A program made the translations under genes and the position numbers. A stretch of 64,000 nucleotides of DNA. Source: Dendrocalamus latiflorus. Taxonomy: Eukaryota; Streptophyta; Magnoliopsida; Poales; Poaceae. The notes under the pieces are model-generated. The model was not told where the DNA came from, searched no databases, and saw only the letters and a list, made by a program, of their open reading frames with translations. The stretch covers positions 14,495,430-14,559,429 of the forward strand of contig CM029660.1 in NCBI GenBank assembly GCA_017311315.1, in the 5' to 3' direction. Shown in pieces: positions 31,391 to 43,354 of the stretch (position 1 is the first letter of the stretch; each line of letters opens with the position of its first letter).

Positions 31391-31899
31391 TCATAATTGT
31401 GAGGATCTTCCCTGTAGACCACCCAGATCTGTAGAGAACATTGTATAGCAGGATGCTTATCAGAACTCTGGAAAAAATTGGGCTCTTTGTAAACACTTCC
31501 CAATCTGCTTTGCTTGACCTTGAGTTCAAGTTATATTGAGTGCTCACATGTGCTGTCCGAAAGATTTGTTTGCACCGAGATGTGGTGAGATAATCAGCCG
31601 TGCTCCACGATACCTGTATTTCTACGAGCAAATGAAGAACTAGCTGCAGTTCAAATCTTGTTCCCGAGACACTAGCTTGACTTTCACGGATTGCATGCTT
31701 GTACAGACCGGTTGTTCTCATGTTTGTGTTGGGTCTTGGGTGCATGCTGTAGAACTGTATGTCGAAACGTTCTTCTCTGGACACTCGAGACAGGTTGTAC
31801 GTGTATCCAATGTTTATGTTTGGTATCCAGTGTCTGACCTCAATGTTTATGTAGGGTGCAAGGGCGCTATCTCATGTTTGTTTGGAAACATGTTGTAGA

Positions 31900-34690
31900 T
31901 CAAAATATTCTTTTGACAGCCTGGACATTCCCCATTCGGTACGTTTATATGAGGACATTGCGTGGTTAAAATTTACTGAACGTGTCCATTCGATATAGTA
32001 AGTTGTTTAAATAGAAGGCAAATATCATGATTCTGTACTGTTTCTTTGTCTAAATCTACTCTCCGACAAAAAAGAAGTGTCACCATAAAATGCATGAGGT
32101 TAAACTATATTAACTAATTCGAAAATATCTTTATGAATAGAACTTACTATAGGTCATAAATCTTCGTGGACACGTCTCTTTAAACTTGAGAGTCGCGTGT
32201 GGACACGTCTCTTCAAACGCGTGAATCGCGCGTTTAGGTTCTAAAAGATGCGATCACGTTTGCAAGGGAATCACCGGAACGGCCAGAATGGCGAAGGCTG
32301 GAGCGATGACCGGCGAGCTAGTTTCGGCTGAGTCTAGTGCGAGGAAAAACAAAAAGAAAGGGGAGGCACATATGACAGTAGAGGCTAGCCTGTTGGAAAT
32401 ATGAGCAATATTTTAATTTCAAATTTTACTAAGAGGCAAATACAATAAACCAGTGATACAAAATTTACTACTAAAAGCAGGCTACTCATCATACTTGAGA
32501 ATATACGCAAGAAAAATATAGTATCAAAATCGAATGAACACGCAATGACTTACTTTTTTGCCTGATGAAGAACAGGAAGTAATGCAGTCTTGACGTAGTG
32601 CAGAACGTAGATGACACAGTGCAGTGAGCGATTGCGCAAATGTGTGCTGCCCAGAAACCTTATTGCCGCCTCGTGCAGGTACTCTCTGCGGCAATGGTTC
32701 GAAGATACCCGCTTTCCCTTCTTCCAGGTGCACGCCGGGAAGAAAGGTTGGTGAAGTTCAAACAACATAGTACAAAAGCACAAGATTGCAAAGAAGAAGA
32801 AAATGGAGGCAATGAGATTCTCACCCATACTCTGGACATCTCCAGGCATATAAATAGACAGACTGATAACTGACATGATTAAAACAACCATTTACCCACT
32901 GGTAACTAACACATTCAACCAGCCATTTATCCACTGGTAACTGTCTGTCATCAAAACCTCAATAAAGCCTCAAATTCAAACATTTGAATCTCATTCAAAC
33001 ACAGAGAGAGTGGTGCAGAGTTCAGCAAAAATAAAGATAGACTTGGTCTGCCAAATGATGTCACGACACTATCACAAGTCACAAGTCACGTGATTTTACG
33101 CGAAAATACGCGAATACGTGCGCGCGCGTGTGTGCGTGCGTGTGTGACTAGCCAGAATCCTCCTCGTACCATCTCTATCCATATTCAAGGAGTGGTGAGG
33201 ACTCCAGCTTATAAATCGGTCTTTCTCACCTTGCCTCAGCAGTATGGTACTAAACCATGCATGCTTTGGAATTAAGGAAATGAGCCATGCTCAAATGGGC
33301 CAATTTCTAACATAGCCAAGGCTATTTATAGCAGTGAAGGGGAGCTCGGTGGTGGCATTGTTGGCGTTGCTTTGACGTGGTCGTGGCTTGTGCGTTGAGA
33401 CGGTCAGGCAGGGCATGTGCATGGCACAGAAGGGCAAGGACGGTGGGCATGACCCTGGCATGGCCATAGGTTGGCGATGGGACATGCTGTGATGGGACTT
33501 ATTTTTAATTTTCTTTTTGTTTTTGACTCGCATGTGAAATTGAGATTGGTTTCGGAATTTAAATTTGAATTCAAGTTTTGACTTCAGTTCTGGAGTTTTG
33601 AATTAAATTCAAAATTTCGAAATTTTTAAATCAATTCCCCGATCACAATCTCTTTCTTTTTATTTTTGATTCAGATTTTGTTGTGTTAAATTTGAATTAT
33701 GTAGGTTCTTTCTCCATTCTTTTAGTAACATGATTATTATTTTACATGGGGATAGCACTTTGATATTAATTTGCATCGCACAAAATTCGGAAGACTCAAA
33801 TAAAATTTCTAGAAGGAATTGCGAATGCCAACAAAATGCAATGATAAGTTTTGAATTGTTCATAATTTTGAACATCCGAAATTTAGGATGTTACAACACG
33901 CCCACAGAAGCCTGTAGTTGCTAACATTATGAGTTAATCATATCTTGTAAGTAAAGCTGTACAAGCTCTACAAAGTGTTAAAAATATATTTGAATAGCCA
34001 TGCCCTGAACATTGGCAAAGTGTAGAAATGCCATACTTTTGTAGTTTTCGTAAGTTAATGTATACTGGATAATAGTTGTTAATGGACGAAAGTGTGGAAA
34101 TTGATTATGATAAGTCGATATGGAAATAAATATGGCGAAGAGAATTCGTTCTCTTGACTTAACTAAACTAAACATTTTGGCTTAGTTAAAAACGGCTAAG
34201 TCATAGGTTTGGAAAATAGCTATAGTTTGATATTTGGTAAATTGGTTTCACACTAAAAGAAACATAAGAAATTCCCTTGGTTAAGCCTTGCATGTAGATA
34301 TATGCCCCTATAAAAGCATTATGCTATTGGGACTTGCTGAGTACTTTTGTAATCGTTGTTGCTTAATATGTGGTTTTAGATTTGATGTATGGATACATCG
34401 ATGCCTCTGGATACAACATGGAAGACAAAGGCTAGGATTATGTTTAGCCCTAATTGATTGCCTGTGGCAGAACATAGAGGCCTCTTATGGTTTATTCAAT
34501 TTCCACTGCTTTGATATGAACAATCACATTTGGTAGTTCGCCTGTTCTGTAAAACTGATCTTAAGATATATGCCTATGTAATATTAAGTACTCTATTTAT
34601 TTATCCACCTGTATGATGTGATATTTTTCAATTTTATATTGTGTAAGCTATTGATCTAGGGACTAGCTCAGAATACACAGAAGATTCGGA
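31900..34690. other. Intergenic sequence after the SWEETIE-like gene
   Basis: No gene is recognised. Visible details: a short tandem repeat of GTGGACACGTCTCTT with TTTAAACTTGAGAGTCGCG-type spacer (about 32166-32235), a CG/GT-rich simple repeat at 33116-33148 (CGTGCGCGCGCGTGTGTGCG), and an AT-rich stretch at 33540-33900 with repeated AAATTTGAATT motifs. The frames in this region are short and lack family motifs. Confidence 0.5.
33116..33148 (+). repeat. CG/GT simple repeat
   Basis: Alternating purine-pyrimidine run (CGTGCGCGCGCGTGTGTGCG and onward to GTGTGTG). Such runs can adopt Z-DNA and are often length-variable. Confidence 0.8.
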
Positions 34691-34698
34691 TTGCAAAA

Positions 34699-35456
34699 TC
34701 AGGTCACTACATGCAGGGTCTCGAACACGTTGTGGAACTTCGGGTACACTCGCCATGGTCTCTCCCTGGACCATCCTAGCTCGCTAGTAGTCCAACTAGT
34801 CCCCATGGTGGGTTCATCCATTGGATCCTGGCTATCACAGTGACCGTAGAAGCATGCCTCCAATTGGTATGGGTGCACCTGCACCTGAAAGTACAACCGA
34901 CCAATAGGGAAGTGCTCCCCACTATCACAACTGTAACAATGTGTAGCAAACTGCAAGGTTTGACTTGCTAGTCGCACGCGATCATGCATAGTATAGTTGC
35001 ACCCCAACTATACAGTGGGACCTCACCAGGCTCAGTGTTGACCGTGGACTCAATGAGGTGGATCTGGCTAGGTACACCCAATCTCCCTAAGTCATAGTAA
35101 CTAGGTGGGACCTCACACCTCTAGAAGCACGTCTATTGGGCAGTGCTTGCACCATCGTAGCCACGAATATGGCACTCCTGGGGTACTGTCTGGAATGGGA
35201 TGACCAAACCTATGTAGCAGATGTGCATTCCAATCAATTGAACTAGAGGGTGGAACCACAACGCAACCCCGTAGTGGTAGGCCGGTAAGGTAAGCAATAT
35301 CCTAAAGGTGATGGTTATCTTTCCCCACTGAAAGTGAAATGTGCATGTTTCCAGCCTCCACCAGTCAATGAGGACCGATAGAAGCGGCGAGTCCAATATG
35401 AATGAGTGCCTAATGTGCATCATCCTCACTATGGGTAGCAAGCCAGCCCACCGCAA
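34699..35456 (-). pseudogene. Plant mobile domain (PMD, MULE-derived) relic
   Basis: The frame at 35133-35456 contains 'LIDWWRLETCTFHFQWGKIT', which follows the PMD core pattern ('ERWRPETHTFHLPCGEMT'), with a preceding 'HSFILDSPLLSVLIDWW' helix. The neighbouring frame 34699-35007 may be its continuation after a stop or intron. It is short, interrupted and without a normal start, so a decayed copy of a MULE-associated or domesticated PMD gene is likely. Confidence 0.5.
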
Positions 35457-36225
35457 GACTGGAGTGTAGCAATTGTTGAGAGGCCAGTCCTCTTGAGGAC
35501 CCCGAAGAACAAAGGGGATGGTCCATCACCACTTGACCATGCTTGGCAATAATGTTGGCCATCCCAAGATGGGTCTAGAAACGTACCACACTTGTGACTA
35601 TCCAGTATTCACCATTTCCTGCAATGCAAAAAAGAATGTTTTAGTGTCTATACAAAGTTTACATTAAAAGTAATATAAAAGAACATGGCAACATTGTGAC
35701 TCAACTTAATTTAGAATGCATGAAAATTGCATTGCAAAACATTACTTCATTGAGTGTTACATTGCACAACATGTGGGCATTACATTGTAGCCAAACGAGA
35801 ACAAAGCATGAATGAGTATATAGGTGAAGGAGGTACAAATCACCACATCTAATGGGTGGCCAATGAAGTAGGCTTATTCGAGCAGCTCCTCATTGAGTGC
35901 TACGCTATATTGCATAGCTTGTACTTCTGTGGTCTCACTTGTTGGGCACGCTGACTATCATCCATATCGTTGTGGATGTGGCTAGACTAACATCTTCCAC
36001 GGCTGGGCTACTTCAATGTGTCATTCACTAGCCCACTTTACTTCCCCAGACAAAGGTCCCTATAATGCATGTCCACCCCGTAGTAGTTGAACTCCGTGCT
36101 CAAAAAACAAGTTAATCTTTTCTACTCATTTATGATGTTAGCAAATCTAGAATAAAAACATTTGGAGTAATATAGTTTTGTTAGTACATTGAACTTTGCT
36201 TCACCAAAATATAGATCTCCATGGC

Positions 36226-39200
36226 TACACATGGGATTTGGGCCGTGCTATGCCGACATGGCATGGGCTCGGTGGGCTTCGGGCTGTGTCAGCCATGCCG
36301 GCACGACTCACCCCCGGTGAGGCCCAGGCATGGCCTAGGGCACGATGGGCCACCGCCATGCCGTGCCAGCCCTATTGACTTGGAGGCGATGATGGGTCGA
36401 TGGCGTAGACAAGGACATCGGCGAAGACAGCGCTAACGATGGTGGTGGTGGCCATCTTCATCACCTTTGTGCTATGCTTCTACCTTACATCTTCAGTGCC
36501 ATCGTCGTCGAGCCTCGCTCAGTCATGACCACACCCATTGTGGCTCCTCACTTGGCCACCTCCGTTGAGTCCCTATCATCGTGCTCAGGCACCAACACCA
36601 TTCCCTCCCACTATGAAGGTGGCAATGATAGCATGGGATGGCGTGGAACTCGTGCTCACCTACTAGAGCTCCCCGGGTGGGCATTGGGGCTATAGAACAT
36701 ACTCTCATTGCTCAGCCTTGAGCTCGAAATCCCACGATCATTGGACAGTGAGGATGAAGAGCGGTAGCTACTCTAGTATGAGTGGAGAGGTTGCTGTGTC
36801 GGAGTTGGATCCAGACAGCCCAGACTCTGACATGGCACAGTGGAAGGGAGATCAGGAGGTGGTCGGCATTGTGGGAGGAGGGGGAGGGAGAGGAGAAAAG
36901 GAGGGGCGTAGTGGGGAAGGGGCGGTGGAGGGAAGGATGATCAGTGGTGGCATAGAGGATGAGGAGGAGTGCTGGAGGGCGGAGGCTGCGCAGTGGTGGT
37001 GGGGCAGTAGACGGGTAGCGAATGAGGTCGGCAATGTGAGGACCATCCGACGGTAGTGGGGACGTGAAGGGGGAGGAGCAGAAGCATAAATCTGGAGAGT
37101 GGAGAGAGGGGCTAAGAGAGAGAGAGAGAGAGAGGGGGGCCAGATGGCGGTGGACAACGATGGGATATGGTCTCGGGAAGTGGCGCTGGCGGGTGAGCAT
37201 CGGGTGGGCCATCGGCAGTGGCCCATGGAGGAACTTAGGAAGGCGAGCGGGTGAGCAATAGAAAGAGTGAGGCTATGAAGAGAGAGAGAGAGAGAGAGAG
37301 AGAGCAAGAAAAGAAATGGTGCATGTTTGGTAACGAGGCTTGAGGCATCGACATAGGAAAAGAAAAGGAGAGGAGAGAGAAGAGGGAAAAAGAAAAGGAG
37401 AGGAGAAAAATAGGGAAAGGGGAAAAGGAGGAAAAAGAAAAAAGAGGGGAAAGGGGGAAGAAAAAGGAAAAAAAGTAGAAATTTAAGTAATTGCGTAAAA
37501 GTATGGACACGTAAATATTTGGGGAGAAAAGAAATTTTCTTGATATTTTACAAATACAATGTTATCGTTAAAAAACTTACGCCCTATAGTGGATTTCTTG
37601 GGAAAGAAAAAGAGTACAGTAACAACATGTGTACATACTAACTACTCCCCTATGTTGAGATCGTTCATGCATTCTATGTTAGCATATGCCTGCATGATCT
37701 CAGGATCCTCTAGTTGATGCTATTGTCTCTCTTTAACCAATTTCCAGTCCTTGATGCATATGATTGCCTCCACCATCTTAAGATTACGGCCTTTCTTCAA
37801 TTATTCATCTTACCATGATGAATGTCGCTTCCAAAGAGATGGTGGACACCGGAACTAATAGAACATCCCATACGAAACGGCATAGTATAAGAAATATCTG
37901 CTTGTTATTCTTCCACCACTTGAGCAAGTCTATCTTGCCTCTGTAAGAAAGATCAGGATCGATGATTGCAAAATCATGCTCTAGGTAATGGTTCAGTTCT
38001 GAGACATAATTCCACTTGGGGGCCGCCAGAGGCTGAGATAATGAAGAACTAGACTTGCCTTTTAGCTTCATCCATAAGTGGGTTGTCAAGCTTGTCTTGC
38101 CTTGTTGCGTAAGTTGTGTGACCTCTGATCTTGTGCTGTTGCCAAGCTTTTCATGACACAACTGGGGAAAAAAAAGAAAAAACTCCTTTTTGACATGTTT
38201 GAAAGCTTCAGAGAAATCATGACTGAGGCATTCACTAATTCCATCCATATCAATATGCAAACCTGTTAACATTTTTGTAGGATAAAAATGATAGCAAAGC
38301 AATATATGTGTGAAATAGGTCGAAAATATTTAACAAAATTTTCCTCCATTGCTACAATAGCATGGCCTAAATGGCCATCCCCTAGATTTAGAAAACTTGC
38401 CTGCAATTAGCCAAATATAATCTATAACTAAGCAAGAGGCAGTGTATTAAACACTAGATGGAACCTTAATTGCTTTATAAAAAAGGTCTCAAAAACTCTA
38501 AAAAATAATTAGGAATTTACCAATCTAAATTATTAACTACTAATTCAATATTATGATAGTATTGAAAAAGATAGATATAATATTTTCATACTCTTGTACC
38601 TTCTACATCATGATGTATGTCGAGTTCCACCTCACCTTCATGTCAAGACCAAATTATGAGAGTTGAAGTTAAACAGTTTTAATATCTTTAGAATGATTTT
38701 ATAGTTTGAATTTGGATGTTTTAAAAGAATGAATGAAGAAAAATATAAATAGAAGGAGAGGCTTTTGGGCCGGCCTACAAGGCCCAAACCGCTCGAACTT
38801 AACTCCCAGAGCTCTCTCTCTCCCCCATCTCTCTCCCTTACTTTGCCACTCCCCCCCGCTCTCTCGTTCTCGCTCTCCATGTCACTGCAAGTTGGGTTCA
38901 CTGGCTTTTGTCTATCCCCGTGCCCACCGACATCTACCTCTTCCAGATCCGCTTGATCTAGTGCTACCTACACCGATCCTTAGTTCCCACAGCCCCTAGG
39001 TCACTTTGGCACTGTTGCCTCAAGTGCCACCGTAGCCATCAATTTGCCAGCCAAGAAGACCTCTCCCTCGGGCCCTCGCTCTCCCTATCCCCGATCTACT
39101 CTGACTTGATGCCCTTCCATGGCACCACACTACCACGTGCTCCCAATGCCGCTGCCACTCGATGTCGCCAACTATCGGGCATGTCAGAAGACTAGTCTCC

Positions 39201-39713
39201 TATGACCTCACCCTTCCTCACCGTTCAGCTCCCACATCAGCTTACTTGAGCGTTGCTAAACCTATTTGTACCTGAGCACACCACTATTTAATTGCCACCT
39301 GACCATGAGAGGTGATGGTGCTGAGGCATCCCCACAACACCGATCGGTCACTCTACAGGTTTGCTCTTCCCACCCTTCTTCCTAGGTGGTGCGGGTGCGG
39401 GTGCGGGTGGGAAGGTGAGAAGCAGTGTTGGTCGGTGGCATGGTCTGCCCACCCCTGACATTGGTGGTGTTTTGGCCCAGCCACACCATGCAGCTCCCAT
39501 TGCTGTGTTGCCACCATGCTGCCTAGCATGCCATGCCACTTTTGTGTTGGGCCAGCCCGACTACGACACGTCAGACCGTATCGTGCCATGCGGCCCGACG
39601 GGCCTTCTTTCCAGGGCCATGCCAACTTGCTTCACCACGTGTCGTGCCCGTGCCGTACTGTGTTGGCCAAGCCTCGGGCTAGCCCAAAAATCCTAACCCA
39701 ACTCCCAGGTCTA
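36226..39713 (-). mobile_element. Degraded hAT element, 3.5 kb
   Basis: Ends TACACATGGGATTTGGG and complement TAGACCTGGGAGTTGGG form an imperfect inverted repeat. The 8-bp target duplication tccatggc is perfect (36218-36225 and 39714-39721). Subterminal regions are rich in GGCATGGC/GGCACGAC/GGGCC motifs in both ends. A hAT transposase fragment lies inside on the minus strand. Other internal sequence is CT/GA-rich (GAGAGA runs near 37105-37130 and 37275-37305, TCTCTCTC near 38815-38880) and opens spurious frames. Confidence 0.78.
37805..38302 (-). pseudogene. hAT transposase C-terminal fragment (dimerisation region)
   Basis: A 165-codon frame. Its second half reads 'ELNHYLEHDFAIIDPD', 'KIDLLKWWKNNKQIFLILCR' and 'VWDVLLVPVSTISLEATFIM'. 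This follows the hATC dimerisation pattern (L-x-WW-x-N-x-x-x-[FY]-P, then DVLAVPVSTVASE-x-x-F). The DDE catalytic core and BED zinc finger are absent. It is a remnant of the element's own transposase. Confidence 0.8.
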
Positions 39714-40299
39714 TCCATGGCTTATGTACTGTACTACTAGTACCATTTGTCCTTACAGCTAGCTCTCTCTACCCCTTCCTTCCACTTCATGCAAAAGTGC
39801 ATGTGGCCCACAAGTTAGAGGTGGAGCTACCGTGGCCACGTGTGCAAGTGGACGGTGAGAGGGCTATTGCATGTATGAGTATTGACGTAGGCACTAGGAC
39901 CCACCAAGTGTCAAAACACATGAACATTATCGTTCAAAGTTTACATGTGAGTTCTTTTCGACTGCGGCTTATCGCCTATGGCTTTGGCTTATAGTTTGTA
40001 GCCTTAATATGAACGATTGTGTGAACAAATCAAATGCTAGCAGCTATGAATCTATCTTTGAATATATATCTTGTCATCGAGCCACCATCGCTAACTGGAG
40101 CTATCATCCTAAAGTACTCAAGACGATATGCTATTTAATTTGCAGTATTCCTGAAAATATTCTTGTCTATCGATACACCTTTAGATAAAAAAATACAAAT
40201 AATATAACATCGTGGAAAAACTCCTAATACATACAAGTAGATATAGTAAAGAAGTAAAAGAGAAGAAGAACGTGACATCTGTTGTGCTGTTGCTCCCCC

Positions 40300-40595
40300 C
40301 AGCCATATAATGCAAAAACATCCGTGGAATCAACTCTACCCTCCTTTTTTCTCACCCCTTTGACATTATTCCAAAAGTCAAGTAGGGACCTTGCCCCACC
40401 CCTCCGACAGCATGAGGCCGGCTCTCCGTAAAAACCCAGCCCCTCTCGCTCCGTTTTAGAGCCAGCCGGATCCAATGACCATCCCCATTCCCATCTCTCG
40501 CTCTCTCTCTCTCTCCTCCCAACCGCAGCAGCAACAATAAGCCAAACCGAAAGTCAGCGCCCTCTCCTCAGCCAAGAACTCGAGAAGCAGAGCTA
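40300..40595 (+). promoter_or_regulatory. Proximal promoter / 5' UTR of the WRKY gene
   Basis: A TATAA-like string lies at 40306-40310 (CATATAATG). Two W-box cores lie close together in opposite orientation: TTTGAC at 40359-40364 and AGTCAA (complement of TTGACT) at 40376-40381. A CT-rich tract (CTCTCGCTCTCTCTCTCTCTCC) lies at about 40494-40517, typical of grass 5' leaders. WRKY proteins bind W-boxes, so auto- or cross-regulation is possible. The transcription start is not known. Confidence 0.45.
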
Positions 40596-41773
40596 ATGGA
40601 GGGGGACTCCAGGTGCTACTACAGTAGCAACAACTGGGACCTGCACGCCGTCGTGCGCTTCGCCCGCGGCGGCTCCCGCGCACCGCCGGCGCCTTCCGCG
40701 GACGACCCCTTCTCGTTCCTCCCGCCGGCCGCGACGGACGAGGGGCTGCCCGACGCGGGGTGGCAGCCGCTCCCGGACCTTCCCAGCCGCGACGACCCCG
40801 CCGTCGTCGACGACCTCTTCAGGGCCTTCTTCGCGCCGTCATCTCCGCCCCCACCTCAGCCGCAGCAGCAGCCAGCGGCGGCGCCAACGAACGAAGGGAC
40901 GACGCCCCAACAAACTAAGGCGTCCAGCGGGGGCGGCGGAGCAAGATCCAGGAGAAAGTACGTAACTATTAACCTTAATCAATTCCTTTGGAAATACTCT
41001 TGGCTTGATTAGCATGTGAAATATTGCTCATGATCATGTCATGCACGCAACGCGTGTGGATGGATGATCGACTGGTTGCGCGGTGCAGGAAGAAGCAGGT
41101 GAAGAAGGCGGTACAGCGGGTGCCGGCGGACTGCGTGTCGGCGGACCCGTGGGCGTGGCGCAAGTACGGACAGAAGCCCATCAAGGGGTCGCCCTACCCG
41201 CGGGGTTACTACCGCTGCAGCAGCGACAAGGAGTGCAAGGCGCGCAAGATGGTGGAGCGCTGCAGCACCGACCCCGACACCTTCGTCCTCACCTACACCG
41301 GTGACCACAGCCACCCCGTCCCCGTCCACCGCAACTCCCTCGCCGGCACCACGCGCCACAATCAGCTTCCCTCCCCCGAGCCCGCCGCCGTCGGGGAGCA
41401 GCATGCTCCGGCGGAGGCGGCAGCGGAGCCGTGCCCGGCGCCGTCCGCGTGGCCCGGCCTGTCGCCGGCGACGCCGCTGCGCTCGCCTTCCGTGGAGTAC
41501 GGCCAGGAGGAGGAGGAGGAGGAGGAGGAGATCGACGAGGCCGGCGCCGGCCTGCTGATGGAGGAGGACGTGGAGGTGGCCGGCGGGGACGAGCTGGCGC
41601 TGCCGTTCTTGAAGCCCGACGAACCCGCAATCGAAGTTGGCGGCGACTCCACAGTCGACGGTGGCGCCGGAACGGCCCCTATCGTGAACATCGTCGAGGA
41701 GACGTTCGTCTTCACGCCGTGGGTCACGGCCGCCGGTGACGCGCTCTCCGCGGCTAACGGCGGGTGGCGTTGA
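40596..41773 (+). CDS. WRKY: WRKY transcription factor, group IIe (WRKY22/27/29-like)
   Basis: Two exons, 40596-40957 and 41089-41773, are joined across a split Lys codon (AA|G) with donor GTACGT and acceptor TGCAG; 348 residues. The single WRKY domain has WRKYGQK at about residues 144-150 and a C-X5-C-X23-H-X-H zinc finger (Cys164, Cys170, His194, His196), the group II form. 'PIKGSPYPRGYYRCSS' and the following 'NSLAGTTR' mark group IIe near WRKY22/27/29, which act in nuclear immune and senescence transcription. The N-terminus ('YYSSNNWDLHAVVRFA') is a conserved leader. The linker is Pro/Gln-rich. The C-terminus has an acidic Glu run from a GAG repeat (about 41509-41530) and may be an activation region (inference). 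GC content is very high, as in many grass genes. Confidence 0.95.
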
Positions 41774-42742
41774 CTCCTGCGTATTGCCATACATAGCATG
41801 CTGTTGCTGTCAATTTTGGCTTCTTGCAGTTGCAGCAGTAGAATCACACAGTTGAAAAAGAGAGAGAAAGTGATGAAAAGCCAAGGAGAAAGTGGAAGAG
41901 AGCATTACCTAGTGCAATTAAGTGTTTAATTAGCTAGAAGCTGGTGAGTGTCGTTGCCTTAGAGCAAACTAAGTGTATAATTAATCCAAACCCAAACAAA
42001 ACATCTTTTATTTTCCTCAGCTGTTAATTTGTTCTTCTTTTTCTAGACATGTTTGGGTCTCTGGATGCCTGCATTTTTTATAACATCTTTTGTGCTACAT
42101 TTGTGATGGATGGATAGATCATGGCATGATAGTAGTAGTAGTAGAACTGGAGAGGTGAGAAAAAAGGAAGGAGAAAAGACAGGAAAGGGCTGAAAGAAAG
42201 TGTATATGGCGTGGGTTGTGGTGGCTCTTCCCTTTCACTGTGCCCCAATTTGTGTGTGTGCAGTTATGCTTTTGCAGATCAGGACCATGTAAGATGTTGC
42301 AATGGTATTTGGTAGTACTGCTACTACTGCAACCTTTTTATCTCCCTTTGTTCTTTTTTTTAGATACCTTTTTAATCTTTTTAGTAGATTTAATTTGTAT
42401 ATGTGGTGTGAATGCTGGTTCTTTGGCAGTGCCAGAGGCCGATGATTCCTAAAGATATTCGTATTAATTAACTATGTTTTTATACTACCTATAATCCCTT
42501 TTCTTGTGAGAATATTTCTTATGGTTACATTATATGTGAGTATATATTGGAGGCATGAATTTGCAACTAGTAAATTATTGATACTTGTAAGATGTTCCAT
42601 TCATACCAAAAGTTGATTCATCTAGCGTCCTTTACAATCAAGAACAACCTTTTTTTTCTCTCGAAATCACTAACCATAATAGAGATTGTGTATCCACTTG
42701 ACACTACTGAACTTTCTGCCTCTAGAAAAGCATATACTACTA
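41774..42742. other. 3' flank of the WRKY gene
   Basis: Probable 3' UTR followed by AT-rich intergenic sequence. A short (TAG)n run is at about 42130-42145. No gene or element ends are seen. Confidence 0.4.
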
Positions 42743-42999
42743 CCCCTCCATTCGTAAATATATGATATTTTGGATATTGGCAAAGCCTCTAATATATAAC
42801 TTTAATCACTATTTTTTATATAAATATATTTATTAAAATATAAAATAATTATATTATTAAAATATTTTTATGACTAATCTAATGATAACGTTTTCACATG
42901 TCTAATCTATACATATTTTTTTATATATTAATGGTTAAATTTAAAGAAGTTTGACTTAGATGCCCGTTTTCTAAAATATTATATATTTACGAACGGAGG
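42743..42999. mobile_element. Stowaway-type MITE
   Basis: A 257-bp AT-rich element with inverted ends CCCCTCCATTCGTAAATATA and TATATTTACGAACGGAGG and a TA duplication (42741-42742 and 43000-43001). One C is lost at the right end. Confidence 0.85.
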
Positions 43000-43109
43000 T
43001 ACTAGCTATTATATCGCCTTTACAATATCAAAGTGCACAATCAAAGCAAATGAGATCGCGCTCAACACATCACGAGTCACGCACGGCTCACAAAAATCGA
43101 ATTAGTCTA

Positions 43110-43354
43110 AGAGCAAGGCTAATAATACAGCCAGCAAGCGGGCTGTAAGGTTTTTTGCAGCCTTCTCCTAGCCCACCCATATAGTAGTTAGCTCTTCATC
43201 ATTAATACATGGCCCACCTGTCTCTCTCACAAAGTTTCTTGGTTCTTGTGTCCAAGCCGGCTGTAAGCTTGCAGCCCGCTTATCCTCTCTCTCCTCCCTT
43301 CTCTCCTACACGTCAGCATTTAGCCAGCTTACAGCCGATTATTATACTTGCTCT
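43110..43354. mobile_element. MITE with AGAGCAAG ends
   Basis: A 245-bp element with inverted ends AGAGCAAGGCTAATAATACAGCC and complement AGAGCAAGTATAATAATCGGCTG, and internal inverted GCCGGCTGTAAGC/GGGCTGTAAGG motifs. This repeat type is common near grass genes. The target duplication is not resolved. Confidence 0.7.

Noticed and set aside
29192..31784. Minus-strand frames over exons 20-24 (up to 174 codons)
   Set aside because: Antisense shadows of the SWEETIE-like exons.
36712..37510. Frames of 90-166 codons in the hAT relic interior
   Set aside because: They come from GA/CT-rich tracts and read as Ser/Leu/Pro or Glu/Arg strings.
41039..41794. 251-codon open frame on the minus strand across the WRKY exon
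   Set aside because: It is the antisense shadow of the GC-rich WRKY coding exon, with low-complexity Leu/Arg/Val sequence and no motif.
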